This document shows, one piece after another, positions 1 to 5,785 of a stretch of 11,221 nt of DNA. A program made the position numbers and the translations under genes. Numbering within the stretch: position 1 is the stretch's first letter; every line of letters starts with the position of its first letter. Below the pieces are notes generated by a model. It worked only from the letters and a program-made list of their open reading frames with translations. It did not search any database and was not told the origin of the DNA. Source of the DNA: BRH-c25 sp964619815 (GTDB taxonomy: Bacteria > Bacillota > Clostridia > Lutisporales > Lutisporaceae); assembly GCA_964619815.1 (NCBI GenBank), contig CAZUGK010000140.1, positions 1-11,221 of the forward strand. The letters run 5' to 3'.

Positions 1-112
1 TTGAACGATATTTTAATACTGTCCGTATGAGGTTTCTCAGCAATCTAACTCCGAAGGATATGGTATTAGGTGCCAGTCTGTCAACTTATCAACCATCATG
101 AACTTTTGTCGC

Positions 113-317
113 AAAGAGCAATGAAAATGAAAGCTAAGAGAAAAGCAGCCAATATGTGTATTTAGCAATGTTTAATTCAGCATTTAATTGGCATTATCAA
201 AGATAGGGACAAGAATCAAGGATGTAAGTAAGAGTGGTGGTATATACCCCGTTTGTCAACCTATCTTGATAGCCCACGAGTACAAAGAAGTGTTGCATTT
301 CCGGTGTTGCTGGAAAT
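113..317 (+). ncRNA. Candidate IS110 bridge RNA region
   Basis: The non-coding leader of the transposase folds into successive stem-loops. First is a small hairpin near 113-127. Next comes GCCAAT (148-153) with ATTGGC (187-192), enclosing 33 bases. Third is a long stem of 195-207 with 260-271, 12 pairs with one bulged A, continued by GACAA (208-212) with TTGTC (253-257) and enclosing about 40 bases. Last is ATTTCCGG (297-304) with CTGGAAAT (310-317). IS110-group elements are known to encode a bridge RNA here, with a 5' hairpin, a target-binding loop and a donor-binding loop. On that model 148-192 would be the target loop and 195-271 the donor loop. The assignment rests on hand folding and position; exact ends are unknown. 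Confidence 0.5.
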
Positions 318-386
318 AGTACGTGTGTAAAATTTATTTAAACTCAGGCTATCAATCTTGTCACTAAACATAGAGGAGTGAGAAGA

Positions 387-1626
387 ATGAAAGCAATTTT
401 GGAAATTTGTTGCGGCCTGGATGTTCATAGAGATAACATTGTAGCAACCATAATGAAAGGCTCGCTAGACTGTGAACCGATAACGGATACGAGAACATTT
501 CCAGCCTTCCAAGACGGTTTGAAGAAATTGAAAGCATGGCTGGAGGAAGAAAACTGTCGACATGTAGCAATGGAGAGCACGAGTATATATTGGAAGCCGA
601 TATATACAATATTGGAAGACAGTTTTGATGGCAATATCAAAGTAATGCTTGTAAATGCTCAAAGCATAAAAAACGTGCCAGGACGAAAAACAGATGTAAA
701 AGATTCAGAGTGGATCGCTAGTTTGCTAAGAGCTGGCTTACTGTCAGGAAGCTTTATCCCTGATAAAGATATCCGGGAATTAAGGGATTTGACCCGATAT
801 AGAAAAAACATGGTTCATGAAGTAAGTACACAGAAGAACCGAATAGAAAAGTTTCTACAAAGTAATGGTTTCAAGCTATCGACATTCATTTCTGATGTAT
901 TTGGTGCATCAGGCCGGTTAATAATAGAACATCTTATTCAGAATGGGAAGATAAGTACAGAAGAGCTTGAGAAATCGATAAAAGGGACTTTAAGAAATAA
1001 AAAGAATGAGATAGCCTTAGCGGTTAACGGTGAGCTAAACAGTCATGGAAAAAACTTCTTATCCATGCAGATGAGACATCTCAAGCAAATTGAAACGAAC
1101 GTTGAAGAGATGAATAAGATTATAGATGAATACCTTAAAAAGTTCGAGCAACAAGCAACATTAATAGAAGGTATACCTGGAATAAGTGAAGTATCAGCAG
1201 CTGCCATTATTGCTGAAATAGGAACAGACATGAGTCACTTTGCTGATGCACAAAAGATATGTTCCTGGGCAGGGGTTAGCCCGGGGTGTAACGAAAGTGC
1301 CGGCAAAAAAAACTGCAAAGACCAGACACGGAAACCCTTACATAAAAGATATTTTGTGTGAAGTAGCATGGACAATGACCCGTAAAAAAGAATCCTATCT
1401 CGCAAATTGGTATTGGAAAGTTAAGCAAAGAAGAGGTGCTAAAAAAGCAATAATTGGTTTGGCACGAAAGATCCTGATAATTATTTATAGTATGTTAAAA
1501 GACAATGTGTCCTATAATGAGGAAATATTTAAAGACAATCAAATAAAGTTGGTGGAAAAAAGGGAAAAGAAACTTATCCAGGAATTACAAAAACGTGGAT
1601 ATGAAGTAATACAGAAGGTAGTATAG
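387..1626 (+). pseudogene. IS110-family transposase (DEDD recombinase), frameshifted
   Basis: The product would be the serine/DEDD recombinase that moves the element under bridge-RNA guidance. ATG 387 is preferred over the upstream in-frame GTG 378 because GAGGAG (373-378) lies 8 bases before it and would overlap the GTG. From this start the catalytic acidic residues are D12 (GLDVHRD), E63 (MESTSIYW), D103 and D106 (GRKTDVKD), close to the spacing of IS621. The catalytic serine is S304 in NESAGKK. The reading frame breaks in an A8 run (1305-1312) directly after this motif, and the original frame stops at 1361. Removing one A joins it to the downstream frame (KTRHGNPYIK onward, stop 1624-1626), giving an intact 412-residue protein. 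The copy is therefore broken by a one-base insertion, by a sequencing error, or is read through by slippage on the A run. Confidence 0.85.
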
Positions 1627-1654
1627 GCTTCATTTGTGAGAAAACATACAAAGA

Positions 1655-1672
1655 GAAGCTCCTGAGAGCTTC
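1655..1672 (+). other. Hairpin after the transposase
   Basis: GAAGCTC (1655-1661) and GAGCTTC (1666-1672) form a perfect 7-bp stem with a CTGA loop, 28 bases after the transposase stop. No T run follows, so it is not a classical intrinsic terminator. It may be part of the element's right end or a transcript-end structure. Confidence 0.4.
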
Positions 1673-1674
1673 CC

Positions 1675-2150
1675 AAGCATTCTATTGGCCAAATTCAAGT
1701 AACATGAGCTACGTTGTACATTAAAAGATAGAAGATTGATTCTTGATTAGATTATTTCTAGTTTTGGATGCTTAGCTCATTTTCGTGTAAACTTATTTTT
1801 GTAAGGCTTGATCCGGACAGGCCTTAACAGATATCCAGCATCAGCTTGACATATAACTTACATCATACACAATAATCCTCTTTGATTTCTACTAATACCC
1901 CTCTGACAATCATAAAACTAACACCCAAAACTTTGCCCAATTTGTCGGCACAGGATTACTTTTGCAACAGATAAATAACTGTAACACTTAAATGCCATTT
2001 TTTATATGTATAACAGGTTCCTATATCAGCAAAACATGAGTAAAAAATTGAAGATTTTACCCATATCATTCAAATCTTAAATATGCAAGCTATATACCGC
2101 CATAAATCAAATAGCATAATAGCATTCTTATAGATTCCTTCCGAAGCCAA
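1675..2150. other. Gene-free AT-rich spacer
   Basis: No open frame with a convincing ribosome binding site or a recognisable protein is visible on either strand. The IS110 right end should fall in the first part. The only clear structure is TAAGGC (1802-1807) with GCCTTA (1821-1826), a 6-bp stem with a 13-base loop and no T tract. The rest is low-complexity AT-rich sequence with no repeat array. Confidence 0.5.
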
Positions 2151-2152
2151 GA

Positions 2153-2181
2153 TTGACATATTTTACAATAGGTTATAAAAT
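2153..2181 (+). promoter_or_regulatory. Sigma-A promoter of the toxin-antitoxin pair
   Basis: A perfect TTGACA at 2153-2158 is followed after 17 bases by TAAAAT at 2176-2181 (5 of 6 to TATAAT). Transcription would start near 2188, about 100 bases before the antitoxin start codon. The operator-like repeat array begins at the -10 box, which suggests repression by promoter occlusion. Confidence 0.75.
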
Positions 2182-2237
2182 ATAATTACGGGTTATATTA
2201 CGTATTATATTACTCTAATATATACGTAATATAATAC
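2181..2237 (+). promoter_or_regulatory. Five 12-bp operator-like repeats before the antitoxin
   Basis: Nine-base units recur every 12 bases: TATAATTAC (2181-2189), TTATATTAC (2193-2201), TTATATTAC (2205-2213), AATATATAC (2217-2225) and ATATAATAC (2229-2237), separated by 3-base spacers (GGG, GTA, TCT, GTA). Within the array GTATTATATTAC (2202-2213) and GTAATATAATAC (2226-2237) are a perfect inverted repeat, and each arm is nearly palindromic. Phd/YefM antitoxins bind closely spaced palindromes in their own promoters, so this is the likely autoregulatory operator. Binding itself is inferred. Confidence 0.6.
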
Positions 2238-2285
2238 ACATAAATTCTGAGCTTATTAAATATAATATGAAAGAAGGTGAAGAAA

Positions 2286-2585
2286 GTGGGTGCATCAGTA
2301 TTGTCAAAGCCGAATATAACTGTAGATCAAATGGTTAAGTCATCTGAAGCTGCTAAAAAGTTTGGGGAAATGAGAAAAAGAGCAAAGGAAGCCCCACTTT
2401 ACATTACAGAAAACGGTACAATTGATACCGTACTTATCAGTTATAGTGATTATGAGTATATGTACGAACTTATAAGCGAATTTGAGAAGGTTATGGAAAG
2501 CAACGTGCTTTCAGAAAGAGTAGAGGGCTTGGAGAAGAACCCTGATATCGCCGTATCCTGGAGAGCCATACGTAGGGATAAGTAG
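2286..2585 (+). CDS. Phd/YefM-family antitoxin
   Basis: A 99-residue protein that should neutralise the toxin encoded next to it and repress their shared promoter. Residues about 9-62 match the Phd/YefM fold: a helix (VKSSEAAKKFGEMRKRA), then a strand-turn-strand (PLYITENGTIDTVLISYSDYE), then a helix. The acidic and basic C-terminal tail would wrap the toxin. GTG 2286 is chosen over the in-frame GTG 2277 because GAAGG (2273-2277) lies 8 bases before it, while 2277 has no binding site. Only two bases separate its stop from the toxin start, as is usual for type II pairs. Regulation probably runs through the 12-bp repeats at 2181-2237. Family assignment is fairly secure; the specific toxin contacts are inferred. 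Confidence 0.8.
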   Translation: MGASVLSKPNITVDQMVKSSEAAKKFGEMRKRAKEAPLYITENGTIDTVLISYSDYEYMYELISEFEKVMESNVLSERVEGLEKNPDIAVSWRAIRRDK

Positions 2586-2587
2586 AT

Positions 2588-2989
2588 ATGCAGCAGAAGA
2601 TACGTTTTGATGTAAAGCTGCATCCGGATGCATTAAAGGAGTATGAGAAGCTTGATAGCTCAGTACTTACAATAGTTAATGATGCAATTGATGAACTGGA
2701 AATCAGGGCGGATGAAATCGGAAAAGAACTAAGAAATAATAATGATACACGACTGGCAGGCTGTAAAGAAATTAAATTCCGTGATGCAGGCATAAGAATT
2801 ATATATAAGGTAACAAACGAGATCGTACATGTGTTAAGGATTGTCTATGTATTGACTATACAGAAAAGAGATAAAAGTAAAGTTTTCAAAATAGCTGATA
2901 GGAGATTAGGTGTATTTAAGAAAATGCCCAAAGAAGAAGTATTAAAATATCTGGACAAGCTAAAAACCTGGAGAGATAGTAAAAAGTAA
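2588..2989 (+). CDS. RelE/ParE-superfamily toxin
   Basis: A 133-residue basic protein, longer than the usual 85-110 of the family because of a charged C-terminal extension (about 105-133). The core follows the RelE/ParE pattern: an N-terminal strand with LHPDALKEYEKLD (11-23), a middle helix, then GCKEIKFRDAGIRIIYKV (58-75), which corresponds to the strand bearing the conserved G.YR.IY motif, and VLTIQKRDKSKVF (88-100). The basic residues in the last segment could be catalytic for an mRNA-cleaving member, but the sequence alone does not separate ribosome-dependent RNases from gyrase-poisoning ParE types. AGGG (2574-2577), inside the end of the antitoxin gene, is the ribosome binding site, so the two genes are translationally coupled. 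Confidence 0.78.
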   Translation: MQQKIRFDVKLHPDALKEYEKLDSSVLTIVNDAIDELEIRADEIGKELRNNNDTRLAGCKEIKFRDAGIRIIYKVTNEIVHVLRIVYVLTIQKRDKSKVFKIADRRLGVFKKMPKEEVLKYLDKLKTWRDSKK

Positions 2990-2992
2990 AAC

Positions 2993-3040
2993 GGAGGCTG
3001 TCTTTATCAAGATATATTTATATCCATACCCTCCTTTTTT
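2993..3040 (+). terminator. Possible intrinsic terminator after the toxin
   Basis: GGAGG (2993-2997) can pair with CCTCC (3030-3034), which is followed at once by a T6 run (3035-3040). An inner hairpin, GATATA (3011-3016) with TATATC (3019-3024), brings the arms together. The outer stem is short and separated by internal loops, so strength is uncertain. Confidence 0.45.
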
Positions 3041-3150
3041 CATCATTCAGGCTTCAATCACCCCTACACGGCTTTTACCGTCTATTTTAAGCTGGAAGGG
3101 CTTATCCGATCAGAAAGCACCAGGGACGGTTATTTTGCTCTAAGTCGGCA

Positions 3151-3396
3151 CAGTGGGATAAGGTAAAGAATGTGATATTGCAGACCTGGCCCGGAACAAT
3201 CGTCTCTCCTTATCTGATGCTGGGAGCCAGTGATTCACGGCATTTTTGCCGGATCAGCGGCAATGTATTGCGGTTTTCTGCCATGAAGCTGACAAAGGAA
3301 GAGCTTGGAATGCTTCACGGGAATGATGAAAGGATCAGAGTGGAGGCTTTAATGGAAGCTGTAGCATTTTATATCCGGCTTATGCTTCAATGCTGA
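3151..3396 (+). pseudogene. C-terminal remnant of an M20-family metallopeptidase
   Basis: About 80 residues ending at a natural stop resemble the very C-terminus of M20/M25/M40 zinc peptidases of the PM20D1 type. The segment SPYLMLGASDSRHF holds the terminal histidine that serves as a metal ligand in the family, and MLHGNDERI and the final FYIRLM helix also fit. The family is normally 400-500 residues, so more than three quarters is missing. There is no ribosome binding site or sensible start, and upstream bases in this frame show no homology I recognise before about 3151. It is a decayed scrap. In another frame 3053-3160 stays open (HPYTAFTVYFKLEGLI) but I do not recognise it. Confidence 0.65.
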
Positions 3397-3440
3397 TATG
3401 GCGATAATACATCGCATGCTTTGCCAGTAGAAAACTTATG

Positions 3441-3469
3441 TTGTAATTTTCTTGAAGTATGTGTATAAT
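3441..3469 (+). promoter_or_regulatory. Sigma-A promoter of the ABC exporter operon
   Basis: TTGTAA (3441-3446) and a perfect TATAAT (3464-3469) are separated by 17 bases. The predicted start near 3476 would give a leader of about 345 bases before the first exporter gene, long enough for the leader peptide and both terminators. Confidence 0.75.
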
Positions 3470-3498
3470 ATATATCAGTTAACAAATTTAGGAATAGG

Positions 3499-3575
3499 AG
3501 GTCGTGTTCATGTTTAGCATAAACGTAGTAAAAACTCGCATCAGAAGATTTTACGTCTTTTTTGACACACGACCT
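3499..3575 (+). promoter_or_regulatory. Leader SD-sequestering helix
   Basis: AGGTCGTGT (3499-3507), which includes half of the leader ribosome binding site, is perfectly complementary over 9 bases to ACACGACCT (3567-3575) inside the leader frame. If it forms, it would reduce leader translation and also hide the segment needed for the antiterminator, favouring termination. Confidence 0.5.
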
Positions 3576-3593
3576 GTGTTTTTGTTTGATTGA
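3510..3593 (+). CDS. 27-residue regulatory leader peptide
   Basis: A short frame begins at ATG 3510 with an ideal AGGAGG (3496-3501) 8 bases upstream and ends at TGA 3591-3593. The peptide starts MFSINVVKTRIRRF and ends FFDTRPVFLFD; it is basic in the middle and aromatic toward the end, with no membrane or signal character. It lies between a strong promoter and two intrinsic terminators ahead of a drug-exporter-like ABC pair. That is the arrangement of Bacillus subtilis bmrB, whose translation controls bmrCD by transcription attenuation. The late codons (3566-3578) double as an RNA pairing segment for either the leader's own ribosome binding site or terminator 1. The likely role is to sense stalled ribosomes in cis, not to act as a protein. 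Which codon stalls is unknown. Confidence 0.72.
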   Translation: MFSINVVKTRIRRFYVFFDTRPVFLFD

Positions 3594-3636
3594 TTTCTGC
3601 GCAGAATCCAAGCAAGCATAAGCTATAGGTGGTGTG
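3566..3636 (+). promoter_or_regulatory. Predicted antiterminator helix
   Basis: Bases 3566-3578 (CACACGACCTGTG) can pair with 3624-3636 (TATAGGTGGTGTG), giving 12 of 13 pairs with two G-U wobbles and one G-G mismatch. The second arm covers most of the 5' arm of terminator 1, so the two helices exclude each other. A ribosome stalled early in the leader would leave 3566-3578 free to pair; one that reached the stop at 3593 would cover it. Confidence 0.55.
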
Positions 3637-3656
3637 ACCGCTGCCTATGGCTTTTT
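3622..3656 (+). terminator. Intrinsic terminator 1 of the exporter leader
   Basis: GCTATAGGTGGT (3622-3633) pairs with GCTGCCTATGGC (3640-3651), 12 pairs including wobbles, across a 6-base loop. A T5 run (3652-3656) follows. It sits 28 bases after the leader-peptide stop and well before the first exporter gene, so it should end transcription by default. Confidence 0.75.
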
Positions 3657-3712
3657 CATTTTAGTATTTATGGGATATCACATATCTCTATGTATGTTGA
3701 GCCATAGTCAGT
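3640..3712 (+). promoter_or_regulatory. Predicted linking helix between the two terminators
   Basis: The 3' arm of terminator 1 (3640-3653) is complementary to the 5' arm of terminator 2 (3699-3712), 13 of 14 pairs with one C-T mismatch and two wobbles. When terminator 1 is opened by the antiterminator its freed 3' arm could therefore also block terminator 2, making one switch for both. Confidence 0.5.
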
Positions 3713-3744
3713 AAGCCGTATTACGGCAGCTGCCTGTGGCTTTT
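3701..3744 (+). terminator. Intrinsic terminator 2 of the exporter leader
   Basis: A long hairpin: GCCATAG (3701-3707) with CTGTGGC (3734-3740), then CAGT (3709-3712) with GCTG (3729-3732), then GCCGT (3715-3719) with ACGGC (3723-3727), followed by TTTT (3741-3744). Its 3' arm with T tract, GCTGCCTGTGGCTTTT (3729-3744), repeats that of terminator 1 with one change. Confidence 0.65.
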
Positions 3745-3820
3745 CTGCTGCATAGGGATACTTTTTTCTATGCTATGGGTGCACAGAAAGCATTTGACAT
3801 TTGAAAGAGAGGGGATTACG

Positions 3821-5653
3821 TTGAAGAAATTACAGCTGTTATGGAGATTGATGAAAGGAAACCGGCTCCGGTATTTTGGAGCTATAATGAGTATCGGGTT
3901 GGCCGCTTTGTTTTCCTTCCTTTCTCCCCTGGTTATCAAATTTACTATTGATGCGGTCATAGGTGGAAAAACAATGCAGCTCACACCGGCGCTGCAAAAT
4001 ATGGTAGATAGTCTCGGGGGCGTGGGAAGCCTGGCACAGAATCTGTGGATATGCAGTATTCTGCTGATTCTGTTATCACTTTTAAATGGACTTTTTACTT
4101 ACTTAAAAGGCAAATGGGCTGCGGTTGCATCGGAGTCTACCGCCAAAAGGACGAGAGAGCTGCTTTATGATCACCTGCAGAATGCATTTTATGATTACCA
4201 TGTCAAAGCTGAAACAGGAGACCTCATTCAGCGCTGCACTTCCGATCTGGATACCATCCGTTCTTTTCTGGCAGAGCAGTTAGTTGAAGTAGGCAGGGCA
4301 ATTTTCATGCTTTCGCTGGCACTCTCTATCATGTTGTCTCTCAATGTAAAGATGACTCTTGTGGCAATGGCCACCGTGCCTGTTATATTCGGCTTTGCAG
4401 TTATTTTTTTCCTGAAGGTCAGAAATGCATTCAAGCTGTCGGACGAATCTGAGGGCAGGCTGTCCGCCATGCTCCAGGAAAATCTTACGGGAGTACGGGT
4501 TGTCAGGGCTTTTGCCAGACAACATTATGAAATAGAAAAGTTTGAAGAGAGAAATGCCGAATACCGTGACCTGACCTACAGGCTTATGCTGCTGCTGGCC
4601 GGCTATTGGTCCGTTTCAGATATGCTGTGCATGCTTCAGATATGCGCTGTTCTTATTTCGGGGGTCTATTGGACGGTAACGGGTGTTATAACCTTGGGAA
4701 CACTCGTGGTTTTTACAACCTATGAGGGTATGCTCCTGTGGCCGATACGCCAGATGGGGCGAATACTTACAGGAATGGGCAAGACAATGGTATCCCTCGA
4801 GAGGCTGCAGGAAATACTGGATGTGCCTCTTGAAACAGAAGAGAAAGACGGTCTTAAGCCGGAGATAAGAGGAAATGTAGAGTTCAGAAATGTCTGCTTT
4901 ACTTATGAAGGAGGCAAAAGGACCCTGGATGATATAAGCTTCAAGGTAAAGGCAGGCCAGACGGTGGCTATTCTCGGGCCTACCGGCTCGGGCAAATCAA
5001 CCATGATGTATTTGCTGCCGAGGCTGTATGACTGCCAGGAAGGTGAAGTTATGGTCGATGGTATCGATGTTAAGAAGATAGATAAAAAGTGGTTGAGACA
5101 GAATATAGGCATTGTACTTCAGGAACCCTTTCTGTTTTCAAAAACCATCAGGGAGAATATCGGGCTGGCAAAATCCGGTTCCGCAGATGAAGAAATATTT
5201 AAGGCAGCCCGCACGGCATCGATCCATGATGTTATATCGGGCTTTGAAAAGGGCTATGATACTGTAGTTGGAGAAAAGGGAGTGACTCTTTCGGGAGGGC
5301 AAAAGCAGCGTGCCGCAATAGCAAGAACCCTCATAAAGGACAGTCCCGTTCTGATATTTGACGATTCACTGAGCGCGGTAGATACCGAAACAGACACGGC
5401 TATCCGTAAGGCCTTGAAACAGCGGGATAAGCAGGCAACGACCTTCATTATTTCCCATAGGATAACAACCTTATCGGAGGCCGACCTTATCCTGGTGCTG
5501 GAAAACGGTAAAATCGTACAGCGGGGAAGTCATAGGGAATTGCTTCAGAAGCCGGGACTTTACAAGAGAATATGGCATATTCAGAACGAACTGGAAAAGG
5601 AAGTAGAAACTGAAGCTGATTCTGACAGTGATCTCAGCGAAATCGTGTCTTAA
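3821..5653 (+). CDS. ABC exporter half-transporter, degenerate-site subunit (BmrC/TM287-like)
   Basis: A 610-residue fused exporter half: six membrane segments (about 15-310) followed by an ATPase domain (about 345-590). TTG 3821 is preferred to the in-frame ATG 3770 because AGGGG (3810-3814) lies 6 bases before it and the protein then begins MKKLQLLWRLMKGN, a normal start for the family; ATG 3770 sits in a small hairpin (3750-3773) with a poor binding site. Motifs are Walker A GPTGSGKST (386-394), Q-loop Q434, signature LSGGQ (490-494), Walker B LIFDD with D515 in place of the catalytic glutamate, and H546. Asp here marks the non-hydrolysing subunit of heterodimeric exporters, while its intact LSGGQ completes the partner's active site. 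The role is probably drug or lipid-like substrate export with the next gene. Expression is likely gated by the upstream attenuator. Confidence 0.9.
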   Translation: MKKLQLLWRLMKGNRLRYFGAIMSIGLAALFSFLSPLVIKFTIDAVIGGKTMQLTPALQNMVDSLGGVGSLAQNLWICSILLILLSLLNGLFTYLKGKWAAVASESTAKRTRELLYDHLQNAFYDYHVKAETGDLIQRCTSDLDTIRSFLAEQLVEVGRAIFMLSLALSIMLSLNVKMTLVAMATVPVIFGFAVIFFLKVRNAFKLSDESEGRLSAMLQENLTGVRVVRAFARQHYEIEKFEERNAEYRDLTYRLMLLLAGYWSVSDMLCMLQICAVLISGVYWTVTGVITLGTLVVFTTYEGMLLWPIRQMGRILTGMGKTMVSLERLQEILDVPLETEEKDGLKPEIRGNVEFRNVCFTYEGGKRTLDDISFKVKAGQTVAILGPTGSGKSTMMYLLPRLYDCQEGEVMVDGIDVKKIDKKWLRQNIGIVLQEPFLFSKTIRENIGLAKSGSADEEIFKAARTASIHDVISGFEKGYDTVVGEKGVTLSGGQKQRAAIARTLIKDSPVLIFDDSLSAVDTETDTAIRKALKQRDKQATTFIISHRITTLSEADLILVLENGKIVQRGSHRELLQKPGLYKRIWHIQNELEKEVETEADSDSDLSEIVS

Positions 5654-5654
5654 A

Positions 5655-5757
5655 TAAATCGCTCAAAGAAGCTTACATCGAATAGCTGCGATTTAAAACA
5701 TCAATGAAAATGTTTCGCACTATTGAATTATTAATTAATGGATTTAGTGCGAAACAT
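5655..5757 (+). repeat. Two perfect hairpins between the exporter genes
   Basis: The 132-base gap holds TAAATCGC (5655-5662) with GCGATTTA (5688-5695), an 8-bp stem around 25 bases, then ATGTTTCGCACTA (5710-5722) with TAGTGCGAAACAT (5745-5757), a perfect 13-bp stem around a 22-base AT-rich loop. Neither is followed by a T tract, so they are not obvious terminators. They may set transcript stability or the ratio of the two subunits. Confidence 0.6.
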
Positions 5758-5785
5758 ATTGGACAATGAAAAGAGGTGCTTTTGA

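Larger units (their letters stand above)
113..1674 (+). mobile_element. IS110-family insertion sequence, ends not determined
   Basis: The element is recognised from its transposase, which has the N-terminal DEDD (RuvC-like) motifs and the C-terminal NESAG serine motif of the IS110 family, preceded by a long structured non-coding region. The limits given cover only the supported part, from the first leader hairpin to a hairpin after the transposase. IS110 elements of the IS110 group lack obvious terminal inverted repeats and make no clear target duplication, so the true ends cannot be read off one copy. The left end probably lies within the first 110 bases and the right end before about 1870. 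The transposase is frameshifted, so this copy is likely inactive unless the shift is bypassed. Confidence 0.75.

Noticed and set aside
351..1740. ATCAATCTT (351-359) and AAGATTGAT (1732-1740) as terminal inverted repeats of the IS
   Set aside because: The left copy lies just before the transposase start, inside any sensible element, and a 9-bp match in AT-rich DNA is weak.
3387..3611. 74-codon minus-strand frame over the exporter leader
   Set aside because: It overlaps a strong promoter and leader peptide on the other strand, lacks a ribosome binding site and resembles no family.
3770..3820. ATG 3770 as start of the first exporter subunit
   Set aside because: It lies in a small hairpin with a poor binding site; TTG 3821 has AGGGG at 6 bases and gives the usual family N-terminus.
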